From contig JASDFA010000007.1 in the NCBI GenBank assembly GCA_035772735.1, positions 73,570,501 to 73,634,500 on the forward strand: DNA of 64,000 nucleotides, in the 5' to 3' direction. Position 1 is the stretch's first letter. Each line of letters begins with the position of its first letter. Source of the DNA: Datura wrightii (lineage: Eukaryota; Streptophyta; Magnoliopsida; Solanales; Solanaceae). The notes beneath the pieces are model-generated. The model did no database searches. It was not told the origin of the DNA and worked only from the letters and a program-made list of their open reading frames with translations. This document shows positions 32,236-44,548 of this stretch, in pieces. A program made the translations under genes and the position numbers.

Positions 32236-32386
32236 GAACAGATTGAGGAGAAGTTTGAGTTCCTTTTGAAGCAGAAGCTAAGGGGCATGGAAAACTACAA
32301 GTGTGGGGTTGATGACTCTGATGATGAAAAATGGATGAAGAACATGCTGCTCGCTAGGCCTAGAGGCCTCAGAAAGTATCTCTAAC
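32236..32386 (+). CDS. Short frame after a candidate splice acceptor in X
   Basis: A pyrimidine-rich run ending in GAGTTAG is followed by a 49-codon open frame (EQIEEKFEFLLKQKL at the start, KNMLLARPRGLRKYL at the end, acidic DDSDDE in the middle). It has no ATG at its start. It may be a last exon or the remnant of an extra ORF. No family recognised. Confidence 0.3.
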
Positions 32387-34099
32387 TTTGTTTGAATGTT
32401 AATTGATGCTTTCGGGACATAGCATATTTTAAGTGTGGGGTGAGAAAAATTTCAAAATTTTTTAGGTTGATTTCGGGTGAATTTGGTGCTTGGTATGATA
32501 ATGCTTGAGAAAAAAGTTTGAGTTGAGCACAGTTCACCCACCCTTTGATTTTTCTTTTCGATTCTTTTCCGAAGGAGGACACTTTGAATCGAGAATAAAA
32601 TTTTTGTTGTCTATGAATAGTGTTTAGTCTTAGTCATAGTTAAAGACTTTTACCGATGATGGATGGATGACGACCATCTTGAGGGAAAATTAGTCAGTAG
32701 GTTTTTGTTGTGAACCCTTAACTGATTGATCGCTTGTTTCTTTTGTGGAGTGCTATACATGATTGTAAGAGGAAAGTAGATTTTAATTGTGAAGCATGTT
32801 TAGATTAGTGTATGACTTTAAGTAGATTTTAATTGTGAAGCATGTTGAGATTAGTGTATGACTTTGTTTAAGACACTAAGGCTCAATAATATGACTCTAT
32901 ATGTTTTATGCTTAATGTTGAATTCATGTGATTAGCTGTGTTAAGAGTCTGTATGGGTATGTATTGACTTGAATATGTGCAGTGAGTGTAAGGTTTTGTG
33001 TATTTCATGTTATCATGTAGTGTCTAGAACTTGCCTGGTGTGTTTACAAAGCGAAATGAGGGATGTTGAATGTAGGAGATAATTTAGGCATTTCTTTGAA
33101 TAAGCCTATTTCCATCCTTTTCTTTACTTACCCTTAACATCTAATCCTAGTTAGCCCCATTGAGCCTTTAACCTATTCTTTGTTAGCCATAATAAAAGCT
33201 TAATCCTTTTCTTTCAATAGCCTTGAATTTGATCCAAAACTCCTAAGAGATTAAGTGAAAATGTAAAGAGTTAGAGGAGGAAGAATATTGAAAAGAAGGG
33301 AAATAGTTGGTTGTGAAAGTTGAAGAAAAGAGTGAAGGGTGCACTTGTTCAAAATGTATAAGTGTTGATAGGGAGTAAAAGAAAAAAAGAATGAAAAAGT
33401 ACCTAATGATTAAGTACTCCCTACTAATAATATAAGTGTGCTTAAAGATTGGGGAGACAAAAAGGAAATTGAGAGTGAAAAGAATAAGAGGTGAAGTAAA
33501 AGAAGAAAAGAGAAGGTGCTTAATGAGCAAATTTTGATGTATTAAAAGCATTTAGGGAAGATAGTCACTATCACTGGCCAGAATAGCACCTACCCATCCC
33601 TTAGCTTACATTACAACTCATAAATTCCTACTTGATCTTACTTTTAAATGTTCCTGAATTAGTGGAGTAATACACTAAGGGCAAGCATATGGGTCGTTGT
33701 GTGTTTCATGTGAATTCATTGTGAGAGTGAGTGTAATTCGTATTTATATATCCATACATGTTATAATTTGCAAATTTGTGAGTGAAAATGGGTATCTCTC
33801 TTGTTGTAAGGGCAAATGTTTGAGGAAATATAGAATTCATGCTAGACTTCCTGATTAGCTAATGTGCATAAGTTCGCTGAGGTCTTAGAGTCGATTTTGG
33901 AGGCTAGGAGGTCTCAACTTAATTGTCATGAATTTAATTGGGTTATACATAACATGCTCTATTTGAACTTGCCATCTAAGTTAGTCATTGTAGCCTTAAC
34001 TTGAGTTATCATGCTTCAATTGATGATGTGTGAGTCTTCCTTGTGCATGATATGTAATGGAGTTGTTCAAGGAAGAACAAGGCTTTAAGTATGGGGTAG
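32387..34099 (+). other. X 3' non-coding region
   Basis: Holds a decayed GGGA-loop hairpin (TGCTTTC-GGGA-CATAGCA, 32407-32424, 5 of 7 pairs), an AAGTGTGGGGTG tract, a 40-bp duplication around 32780-32870 and a purine-rich stretch (33250-33520). No gene seen. Ends with AAGTATGGGGTAG before the LTR. Confidence 0.6.
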
Positions 34100-35267
34100 T
34101 GATCTTGGGTATATTTAGATGCCCAAATGTTATTTTTTATCTTATTTTTAATCGTGTTTGTCAATTAAATTAAGTATATTCTCATATGTTTTGTATATAA
34201 TTGTGTACATGAACTAACCAATGTGATTAGACATATTTGTAGGTGAAATATGATAAGAAGGAGCTTAATATGATGATGCATGAGCAAGAAGGAAACTTGG
34301 AAGGAGTTTGGAGGAAGATGCATGAAGTTGGCAAGAGGAGTGGGTTGCCCATGCCACCAACCTGCCACACTGGCAGATGTGCACGCCATGCAGTGTCACG
34401 TTGGTCGTGTGCTGCAATTAGGACCATGTCACTATAGGCATGTGCACGTGAGATGGCATGCCAGGCAGTACCCGTGCGTGTCTGCACCATGCCATGATGG
34501 GTGTGCTACGCGACAGCATCCATGCCATGCCAGTCGATGCCCGCATCCTGTGCCATGCCGCGCCCGTCCAGCCATGCCAATGCAAGTGCCCAACACTCCA
34601 TTCCAGTAGCCTGCCGCGATGGCCCCGTGCCATGCCACAGATTTGCCACGATAGGCAGCATGACATGGAGTTGGTCCTCATGCACAAATTTCACTTTGTA
34701 TAAATTAAACCCTTGGGTTATTTTTTTTATTTTATCAAGGTATTATTTTAGAAACGCATAGAGGAGCGAAGGAGAACAGAAGAAACTCTACCTAGGGTTT
34801 GCTTTCTCTTGCTTTTCCACTCTTCTTTTTCATGAATTCAAACATTGTGATGAATTCTTGTATTAGCATGAGTTGCTAAAACCCTTCTTCTAGGTTGAGG
34901 CACATGACATGATTGTATTTGCTTAAATTCGTAATTGATTCAAGTTTTCATTATTGTTTGTCTTGCATTCTTGCTTTTTAGCATTTTGATACTTGATCAC
35001 CATTAAAATGCATTTGTTAAGCTTAGGCAAACTTGACAGAGCGAAACCTAGGTTAGAATTAGGAATGCAAGAAGTAAGTTCAAGTCTTCAAGACTTGATT
35101 CACGGTTAGGATAGAAATATACCTAATTCGTCTTTCTTGGTTACTAAACGGGAAGATAGCGAGACACTTAGGATTAAATTGTCACATCACCATTCATAGA
35201 CGTAATTGTGACGTTAATTCTAGGTAAAATGATTAGAGGTTCGAAAGTCCATAACCAAGGGCATTAA
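34100..35267 (+). mobile_element. X 3' LTR, left part
   Basis: TGATCTTGGG start; matches 25133 to about 26277. Broken by Y at 35268. Array at 34355-34670, then TATAAATTAA at about 34699. Confidence 0.85.
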
Positions 35268-36858
35268 TGATCTTGGGCATATTTATATGCCTAAGTGCTA
35301 TGTTATACCGTATTTTGAGTCATGTTTGTTAAGGAAATCAAGCATATTCTCATGTATTTTATGTATATGTGTGTGCATGGACTAACCTACATGATTAGCC
35401 CGTCATTGTAGGTGAAATACACTAAGGAGGGGATAAATTTGATGTTCAATGCACAAGATGAAAGCATGGAGTGAATTCCAAGAAGGAGAAAATGATATTG
35501 CAAGAAGAGAAAGCTACCCGCGCTAGGCAGCATGCTAACCGACAGTGTTGTGCGCTAGGCAGCGTGCTAGGGCAAGGGAATGGCACACCGGGTGCCGTGT
35601 CATGACAAGGAGTACGCGTGTGAGAGGACCATGAGAAGCAACAGTTGAGTGTGATGGCAATGTGCCACGCTGTGCTAGCTGCGCGACCAGTGTCGTGCCA
35701 CGCCAAGCGATGCGCACCAGCCCTTTGCCATACCATGCCAACGCTCGACAACCAGTAGGACTGTGTGTTTACTCCGTGTCACGCCAATGGTTTGCCGTGA
35801 TGGACAATGTGGCATAGAGCTGGTCCATGCATGACCAAGTTTTGCAATTTCTCACTTTGTATAAATTGAAGACTTAGTTATTTTTATTTCATTATCACGA
35901 CATTTTTTTGGAAAAACACAAAGGCGCGAAGGGAGAAACATGAAAAGTCACCTAGGGTTCGTTTTTATTCTTTTCTTCTTTACCATTCTTGTAATTACTA
36001 GAATTCAAACATGATTTTGAACTCTTGTATGAACATGAGTGGTTAAAACCCTTCTTCTAGGGTTGAGGCCACATGGCATGATTGTAATTGCTTGATTTCT
36101 ACGTTGGTTCAAGTTTTCATTTGTGTTTTGTCTTGCATTCTTGATTTTATTCATTTAATATTTGATCACCATTAGAATGCACTCGTTAAACTTAGGCAAA
36201 AACTCGAAAGAGCAAACCTAGGTTAAAACTAAGAATGCAGGAAGCATGTTCAAAGTCTTCAAGACTTGATTCGCGGTTAGGATAGAAATATACCTAATTC
36301 GCCTTGCTTGGTTATAAAATGAGAAGATAGCTAGACACCTACTTAGAATTGTCACATCACCGCTCGTAGAAGTAGTTGTAAAACTAAGTTAGGTTAAATG
36401 GTTAGAGATTCAAAAGTCCATAACCAAGGGCGTAAACCCCGTAAACCACTCCACATAGTTAATTGCTCACAAAATAAGACGTCACATCCTCGCTCAACGA
36501 TGTAGTTGTGAGACTAATTTGTTATGTTTAGAGGCTCAAAAGACTATGAACATTGCAATAACTTTGTGAGACAACAAATGAAAGCAAGTACTTGAACAAA
36601 GTTGGATATAGCATTGCATGATTGTTATGCCTTAACCCTAGAAGCTTTTCATTACTGTTTTTCCAATTATTTTGTGATCATCTTAGGTTTAGAAACAAAA
36701 CTCCAAATCTTTGAAACCAACACTTGCGAAATTTAATTTAACACATGAACTTGAGAATTCACTAAATAGACTAGTCCCTATGGGTTCGATATCTGGCTGT
36801 TAAAGAGTCACTTTACTACTTGTACGACCGCGTACGCGCACGTGTTCTAGGCGCAACA
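35268..36858 (+). mobile_element. Y 5' LTR
   Basis: 1591 bp. Array with GTGCCACGC and CCGTGTCACGCC boxes (35520-35810), then TATAAATTGAA at 35860. The tip repeats CTTGGGCAT/ATGCCTAAG. Confidence 0.85.
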
Positions 36859-36864
36859 AGTTTA

Positions 36865-36882
36865 TGGCGCCGTCACCGGGGA
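36865..36882 (+). other. Primer binding site of Y, tRNA-Asp type
   Basis: TGGCGCCGTCACCGGGGA, two differences from the tRNA-Asp complement, 6 nt from the LTR end. Confidence 0.85.
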
Positions 36883-36989
36883 CTAGCAATCTTTGGTGAA
36901 CTTTTAGTTTGTGAGTAATTATTAATTTTATTAAGTGTGAAAATCTTGCTCTTAGTCTGTTTCATTGCAGGTAATAGATTTGTCCTTGC

Positions 36990-38340
36990 AGTACACAAAC
37001 AAGTAATAGAGAACTGGTGGATCCATTGTTGGAGCCTGAATACAGTTGCATTTGTTATGGAGAGAGGCTCTTGAGTGAAAGTTGCAGTTGTTACAAAGAG
37101 AAGTTCTTGAATGACAGCATCTACTAGTTGGGTAGGAAGAGTTGCTGCCCGAGACAATGGTAGCCAGACCAGTTCGCAAAGTAACAATTCTGCTCGCGAC
37201 AAATGTGACCTCCAGCATACGCAAACCGAATCCTGGAGGAAATTTTGAGCTTAAAATGAATATGGTGCAGTTGTTGCACTCGAGTGGGAAATTCACTGGC
37301 ATGACACGTAAAGATCCACAGCAGCATCTACAGAACTTTCTTGAAATTAGTGACTCTTTCGTCCCCACCGGAGTGTCAACTGATTATGTCAGACTTACCC
37401 TCTTCCTATTTTCACTCTTAGGAGAGGTAAAGAGGTGGCTGAAGGCAGAGCCACAAAATTCCATCACTACTAGGATGACCTAGGAAGGAAGTTCCTCATC
37501 AGATTCTTTCCCTCTAGCAAGATTGCAAAGCTTAGAAGCGAGCTACTTAGTTTCAAGCAAAGACCGGAGGAAAATCTACACTTGTCTTGAGAGAGATTCA
37601 AATTGTTGCTAAGAGACTACCCTCACCATCAACAGTCTAATGAAGTGTTAGCCCACACTTTTGTGGAGAGTCTAGACCCTTACACTAAAATCTTACTAGA
37701 CTCTGTATCAGGTGGGCAAGCACTTGAGAAGAGCTATGACGAACTGTACACTCTATTGAACGGGATTGCCCATGGAAATCTAGAGTGGCACAGTGAATCA
37801 TCCAGAGGGGCGGGCAAGAGAGCAACGAGGCTGATTGAGGTTAATAGTGTCAATGCATTGGCAGCCCAGTTGGCTTCACTCCAGCACCAGATGATGACTC
37901 AGTTCAACAAACTGAGTATGACACAGTCACAGGCACAGGTTAATACAATTCAACCAGCTCTTAGCTGGTGTGAGACATGTGGCAACAGTGGATATGGTGC
38001 AGATTCATGCGGGGCCAATCCAGAGTCAGTAAATTTTATAGGTTATGTGCCGAGAGGTAATCAGAACTATGCGAACACCTATAATAAGAACTAGAAGAAT
38101 CACCCCAACTTTGTTTGGGGTGAAAATCAGGGGCGGGGTCAAGGTTACCAGTAGCCTCAGCAGCAGCAGTATCAGCAGCAGAACAGGCAGAATAGTGGAC
38201 ATTCTAGCAACATCAAAGAGATATTGCAGAAGATCATGGCAAAATAGACCCAGATGGCAGCTGATCAGGCCAAGATGGCTTCAGAACTTAAAAATCAGCA
38301 GTTGGCCACCAGAAATTTGGAGAAGCAAATGGGTCAATTT
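36990..38340 (+). pseudogene. gag: Y gag
   Basis: Frames 37142-37483 and 37603-38094 carry the same blocks as the E1 Gag (MVQLLHSSGKFTGM, RLTLFLFSLLGEVKRWLKAE, GGQALEKSYDELYTLLNG). The zinc knuckle has His replaced by Tyr (CETCGNSGYGADSC). Stops at about 37483, 37590 and 38092. Ends at the deletion junction. Confidence 0.8.
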
Positions 38341-38347
38341 GCTAATT

Positions 38348-38744
38348 TCTTATTAATTAGGTTGTCACATCCCCTCTCAACGAATAGTTGTGAGGCTAAT
38401 TTTCTTATGTTTAGAGGCTCGAAAGACCATGAGCATTGCAATTATTTAATGAGACAACAAATGAAGTCACATACTTGAACCGATATGAATGTAGCATTAC
38501 ATGATTGTTTGGCCTTAACCCTGGATGCTTCTCATTATTGTTTTTCAATTAAATTTGTGATCACCCCTAGATTTAAAAACAAACCTTAAATCTTGAAACA
38601 TTAACACTTTTGAAATTTGAATTGTTACTTGAACTTGTAATTCACTCAAACTCCGGTCCTTGTGGGTTCGACATCCAACTCTTAAAAAGTCACTTTATTA
38701 CTTGCACGAGCGCATGCGCTTGCGCATGCGCCGAAGCGCAGTCA
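38348..38744 (+). mobile_element. X 3' LTR, right part
   Basis: Matches 26306-26689 and ends GCGCAGTCA, followed by target duplication ATTGA. Only about 20 bp of the X LTR are missing between the two parts. Confidence 0.85.
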
Positions 38745-38883
38745 ATTGATAAAAGTAAGATAATTATATAAGACTTAGTTTTCACCTTATTCGCTTTGAA
38801 ATTCGAACCAACCTAGTTGGGTTCTATATTTAACAACGACTGTGTTATACTTCTTAATATAGAGGTGTAATTTGGTGTATTAA
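38745..38883 (+). mobile_element. Z LTR, right part
   Basis: Sequence such as CCTAGTTGGGTTCT, ACGACTGTGTTATACTTCTTA and GGTGTAATTTGG matches the last 130 bp of the W LTRs; it completes the LTR broken at 25132. Confidence 0.65.
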
Positions 38884-38889
38884 TAAATT

Positions 38890-39420
38890 ATTACAAAAAA
38901 AAAAATTAATTATATGAATGTAAATTAAAAATATAACTACATGGATATAGATTTTGTGTTGGATTATATATTCTTTTTAAATTACCTTCTTTTGATTCTT
39001 AAAAGACTACTAAGAATATTTCAAAAAAATATATTTTTGAAGCTTTTGAAAACTAACCAATCCATTTTTGAAATTTCTAGAAAAACATTTTTAAAATTTT
39101 TTCATATTTATTTGATCAAAATTTTAAAAAAATATTCTTTCTAGAAAAAGAAATTTTTAAAAATCAAGAAAATAATTTTCTAGTAAAAGTAAGAAAAACA
39201 AGTTTCACAAGTAGCATTTTAACACTCCTCATCTTCATCTCCATCCTAATAGCCTCCATCCCCACTACTCCAAACCCCTACCTCCACCTTGATCTCCCAG
39301 TGTAGATTATATATAAAAAAATTTAAAATAATCTTTTATTTATATACTAAATATAAAAACCAAAATTAAAAACTCATCTTAAAATATTTTTCTTTCGTGC
39401 GAAAAATATTTGTTTGCCTT
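38890..39420. repeat. Dispersed repeat, copy 1
   Basis: AT-rich with a C-rich end (CATCTCCATCCTAATAGCCTCC). Matches 49690-50110 and, in its last 100 bp, 50690-50765; partial copies at 49225-49400 and 45060-45330. No gene. Confidence 0.6.
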
Positions 39421-39569
39421 TAATGGAGGTCTAAATCTGAATGGTTCAGATATTAGACCATTAAGTGCATTTGTTTTCATTAAGATTTAAGCACTTATTT
39501 AGTCTAAATAGGTCTTAATCATTAAAATTTGGAACAAAGTCTTAATATCATTAAGAGGTATATTTGTAG

Positions 39570-40170
39570 GGATAATTTTTATCACCACTCTATTCAAAAC
39601 CACCAGTGATCACCACTAACCACCTATATCATCACAACCACCACCACCATTATCACCGCTAACCACCACCAACCACCTATGTCACTACTGTCAACCACCA
39701 TTGTCGTCAACAACTACCCCTGCCATCACAACAACCACTCAAAATCATTACTGATGTCAACCATTAGTGTTAGTCGTTACCACACAAACTATCTTCACTA
39801 TTTTAGTTATATCCACTGTTGTCATCACCGTTGTTACCGTCGCTGCCACCTCTACCACATCTATCAGTCATCACCATCATTATTCCTACTACTAACCACC
39901 TCCACCATCACAACTAGCTCCGCTGACAATTGCAACCAACACATCGTCAACCACCACCGTCAACACCGTCAACAACTAATATTAATCATCATCATCATCA
40001 CAATCACCACTACCAACCGCCACCATCACAATCACCACTACCAACCGTCATCATCACGCCAATCACTAGTACACCAAGAACATCTATCATCACAACTATG
40101 ATCACCACTATTATTAGCAACTATTACCACCACTATTACTAGCCACTAACACCAATTATTATCATCACCG
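39570..40170. repeat. CAC/ATC-rich degenerate microsatellite
   Basis: About 600 bp of imperfect ACC, ATC and AAC trinucleotides. The ORF inside (39679-40101) is His/Thr/Ser-rich low-complexity translation, not a gene. Confidence 0.75.
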
Positions 40171-40172
40171 CT

Positions 40173-42854
40173 TACTACAAGTAAACTGTGAATTACCAGG
40201 GGATTTTACTTGAGGATTTTATTTGTGAATTTTTTCTGTGAATTTTCATAGAAATTTTGAAATTCCTACATTTTAGTATATTTTACCTACGAAAATTATT
40301 TTCTCAAGAAAATCCGCAGGTAAATTTGACGTCATTTTGGGAAAAAATATTATCCAGGAAATTATATGAGAAATTAATCAGCAAAAACTTTTTTCATAGA
40401 TAAATCCGCAAGTAAATGGATTTAAAAAATTATTTTATTTATTCGTCGGAAAATCCCCAAGTAAAGTTACCTATGAATTTAATTAGGGATAATTATCAGA
40501 GTATTTACTTAATAATATTTTTACCTGAAGATATATTTGAGGATTTTGATTCTGTGAATTTAGCTCGAAATCTTTTCTTGGAGATTTATTTGAGACCTGA
40601 AAAATTACTTGGGAATCTTTTTATCGCGATTTTAGCTAGGAGTCTTTTCTTGAAAATTTACCTAGAAATTTTATAAATATAAAATCACTTGGGGATTTTT
40701 CTTGTTGTAAGTTTACCTAAAAGTATTTACTTGAGAATTTATCTAAGAATTTTATTACTTAGAGAAATACTTGGGGATTTTGATTCTAGAGATTTAACTT
40801 AGTATTTAATTTTAAAAAATTTATGTGAATTTTTTTACTAGAAAATTATTTGTAGATTTTGTAATGCGGATTTTAAAAAGTTTCTTAAATTTTAAGGTTA
40901 TTTTAAAAAATAATAATAATTTCTATTTGATAACTTGGGTTTCAAAAAAATATAAAAAGTAATATTTTATATAGTATTCTCACTCTAGTAAGGTCTCGAA
41001 AAGAAAAGATTTAAGACAATAGTTTGGACATAATTATTAATTACATAATCATATTTTGTTAAATTATATAGGGTGAAAATCATTCATATGGTAAAATTTG
41101 ATTTAAAAATTAAATTCCTTCCATAATTTTGAATAACATATTTTATTCTCTTCACATGTCAATTAAATTTATCTAATACTTATTTTAATCTTATCTTATC
41201 AAAATTATTTATTTTTTACTTTTTAAAAATCAAGATATATATTTTTTTTAAAAATAATCTAATAAATTTACCTGTGAAACATAAATATTATTTTCAAGAC
41301 AAAAAAAATGAGTATATTAATATGAAAAGAATAAGAAAGTTTAATTTTAATCAAAACTTTAATATTTATTTACTGTAGTAATATATATTCATAGTTTTAT
41401 AAATATATTTTAATACAGCAAAAAAAACACTTAATAAAAATAGTGGTAGATTTATATAATTTTCTAAAATATTACTATCTATTTGTATTATAAATAAATT
41501 TGAACTCTAATTTAGAAAATATTTCAATAATGACAATCAAAACTCATTTATTCATATAAACAATAGAAAAGAAGTGAAACAAAAATATACACACACAAAA
41601 ATACATACATATTTAATGCATATATTATAAAAATAAAAATCATAAAAAATAGCATTAGATCTTATAATAACTTCACAAAAGAATTATTCTATTCATAATG
41701 TTAATCATAAACTTAAATAAAATCTATAATAATATATGCAATTATTTAAACTATAGGTAAAATACCTAACTTAGAAATAAAATATTATATTTACATATAA
41801 AAAGTTATTATATAGATGAAGAATTGAAAATGTCAATGATAAAATAGATATTGCATCAGATAGGAGCAAAGAATATCTATTATCAAAAATAATTAATTTT
41901 AATTTTTAAAATAAAGTTGAGTGATATAAATGATTTGCACTTGTTTACTTATTAATAGCAATGTGATGAATATTTATTAATTTATTTAAAGTTGACTATT
42001 AGTAGAATTCAGTCTCGTGTTGGCTGTTTTTTTTCAAATAAAAAAGAAAGAAAATAAATATTTTTTTCATTTTAATTTAGTAAATTTAAAAAATTGGGAT
42101 AGAGAATTGTAACTACTTTGTACCACATCAAATACCGATAACAACATATTGGGTGTTACATTGATCAAATTTCATCAGCATGGCTATGTATTGTGCATTT
42201 ATTTATTGTTGTGCATTTGTTGGTAGGGGTAGACCCACCTTATAGGAAAGAGGTCTAATTGAACCCGTTTCATCAAAAAAAAAAAATATTATTCTATCGC
42301 TAATTTTCATCATAAAAACATAAAATTCTTTAATAAAAGCATTTTAAGATGGTTCAAGAAAAGCATGAATTGTGAGTTTAAGCCTCTACAACAGCGAAAT
42401 AAAAGGTAATTTGTGCATTTGTTGTGTGTGAATATATATATATTTAAAAAAGAAAGTTTTGTAGTCATAAAAGATAAATATGAAAGAATTGAATAAAAAA
42501 AATTAACTCTTCTTTTTCACATACTTTTTTTTCAAAAAGTCATTAGAAATTTACTTGTGGATATTTTTTTATGAAAATCTGTAAAAAATATCCTTTTTTC
42601 ACTAAAGTTTACCAAAATTTTCTTGTGAACTTTTAATATTTTTACAGAAAAATTCGTAGATAATTTATATGCTATTTTAAAATTCTCATGTAATTTATTT
42701 GGGGACTTTTAAAATCCTTAGGTAATAATTACCTATGAAGGTTTAACCATCCGATTTTTTTAGTAAGAAAATTCATAGGAAACTACGTTATCTGCGAATT
42801 TTCATATATAATTTGCAAATAAATTCCCATGTAATTTGCATTTTTCTAGTAGTA
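40173..42854. mobile_element. CACTA-like non-autonomous DNA transposon, degenerate
   Basis: The ends are inverted relative to one another: TACTACAAGTAAA with AATTACCAGGGGATTT at the left, and TACTACTAGAAAA with AATTACATGGGAATTT at the right on the other strand. Many sub-terminal copies of TTACTTGNGGATTTT lie in both ends (40200-40870 and 42540-42840), as in CACTA elements. The middle is AT-rich with no transposase. No clear 3-bp target duplication. Confidence 0.5.
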
Positions 42855-43093
42855 TATATGTCATCTCTAGCAAATATAAATATTTTATTTTTTTATCAGA
42901 TAATAAATTTATTTTATTTAATTACTTTTTATTTGAATTGTATATTTAATCTGCTTAAAAATAAATAAAATATACACAATCAAATATTAAAAAATATATA
43001 ATTTTAATCATTCATCATTTAAATCTAAAGATAATATTTTAATTATTTAAATTAAATATTTTAATTTTAATAAAAATAAATGAGATGTACCTC
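42855..43093. other. AT-rich spacer
   Basis: No gene or motif recognised. Confidence 0.5.
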
Positions 43094-43379
43094 TAATTAA
43101 AAGAAGTGATCCATATGATTGTACGATCTCGCCGTCTAATGAGTCAGCATCATTTTCACGAAATTTCGGCTCTCGGTTAAATTTCTCCGTCCATTAGATT
43201 CAATTTCTTAATCCGCTCAGTGTAGTTCTCCAACTAGTAGTTAAAACTACAGTTCCATTATGAATCAAAATTTTTCGGACAGTAATGTACAGGATAGTGC
43301 ATAAAGTTCTACGCCTTGGGATGCGTTTGGTATGGGTGTATTTTCCCGTTTTCTTAAATTTAATGTGACTAGGAAATTA

Positions 43380-43642
43380 CTTTCTCCATTTCTATTTATT
43401 TATTAGGAGAACTCTTGAAGATATAACTAATGAGGGTTGCAATTTAATTAGTATAATCCTATTAATTGATAAGTATTTTTTAAAAACATACAATAATCAT
43501 TTTTTTCACATTCTAAAGTGACTTAAATAGTAAGGGTAGAGTAGGAAAAAGAATAGTCAATTATTTCTTGAATTTTGAAACTAGCAACTATTTTGGAACG
43601 ACTATTTTTAATATACCTAATAATTAAAAGGAATGAAGGGAA
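43380..43642. mobile_element. Stowaway-like MITE
   Basis: TA target duplication (43378-43379 and 43643-43644). Ends CTTTCTCCATTTC and, inverted, TTCCCTTCATTCC resemble the Stowaway terminus CTCCCTCCGTTTC. The element is absent at the equivalent place near 53685. Confidence 0.55.
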
Positions 43643-43660
43643 TAAGTTTTATAAATAATA

Positions 43661-44548
43661 CGGAAAAGTGTTTAAAATATCCTTAAACTATATCAAATTG
43701 AATAAAAATGACTCATGTTTATAGTTTGGTCCAAAAATACCCTCATCGTCAATAGTTTGGTCCGAAAATACTCATGTTGTTGATAGTTTGATCTAAAAAT
43801 ACGCCTATTGTTATTTTTGGATAAAAAAAATATCATTTTCCTAATCAACATATTGTTTCTTTTCTTTTTAAACTCATTCTTTTTTAATAAAATATTAGTT
43901 TTAAAGAACCATTTTTTTTAAAATCCCTTTAACTAATAATTATTAATTTTTATTTAACTATGATAAAAAATTCCTAATAGAATAAAAAAATATTGTTATT
44001 TCTTAATCTTTTTCGAATTGAAGTAGGATAAGTATTTGGTAATATATTTTTTGATTTTAAAGTTAAAAAAAATTTTAAAAAAAGGGATCAACAATAACTC
44101 TATCTATGATATTTTAGATATTTTGTGATTTGAAATAATATAATATATTTTCGTGCCTTATGACATCAGGATTGTTATATCTCAACTTTAAAACTAAGAA
44201 TTATATCAGCAAATGTTTATCCTTCTTCGATACAGAAAAGATTAAAAAATAAAAATATTTCCTATTTTATTAGGAAATAAAATTTTATTATTATAAATGA
44301 AAATTAATAATGAACTATTGTGATTTTATATATATGAAAATTGATAATGGAGTTCCAATATTTTATTAAGAAAAGAATTTGTTTAAAAAAATATGTTTAT
44401 TAGGAAAAGGATATTTTCACCCAAAAATAACAATAGAGGTATTTTGAAATTAAAATATTGATGACAGGATATTTTCGGATCAAACTATTAATGGAGGATA
44501 ATTTTATTTAATTTCGCATATTTTAAGTATATTTTTTACCCTTTTCCC
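43661..44548. mobile_element. Mutator-like MITE with 9-bp target duplication
   Basis: Inverted ends of about 170 bp (GGAAAAGTGTTTAAAATATCC at left; GGGAAAAGGGTAAAAAATATA inverted at right) are flanked by identical 9-bp TAAATAATA (43652-43660 and 44549-44557). The homologous locus at 53694-53712 has a single uninterrupted site. No transposase; non-autonomous. Confidence 0.75.

Larger units (their letters stand above)
35268..38340 (+). mobile_element. Y: truncated relative inside the X 3' LTR
   Basis: LTR 35268-36858 (TGATCTTGGGCA to CA), intact tRNA-Asp primer site, and gag up to about 38340. There the sequence switches to the second half of the X LTR at a shared GCTAATT. Protease, the 3' region and the 3' LTR of Y are gone. 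Confidence 0.85.
25133..38744 (+). mobile_element. X: gag-protease LTR retrotransposon, nested with S1 and Y
   Basis: Outer ends TGATCTTA (25133) and GCGCAGTCA (38744) are flanked by identical 5-bp duplications ATTGA (25128-25132 and 38745-38749), which fixes the element exactly. Inside: 5' LTR, decayed tRNA-Asp primer site, gag split by solo LTR S1, protease, a long 3' non-coding region and a 3' LTR split by Y. There is no pol and no long extra ORF. Confidence 0.9.

Noticed and set aside
33243..33551. 102-codon minus frame rich in Phe, Leu and Ser
   Set aside because: Complement of a purine-rich 3' region of X; low-complexity translation.
39679..40101. 140-codon open frame on the plus strand
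   Set aside because: It is a translation of a CAC/ATC-rich microsatellite; composition is His, Thr, Ser and Asn with no domain.
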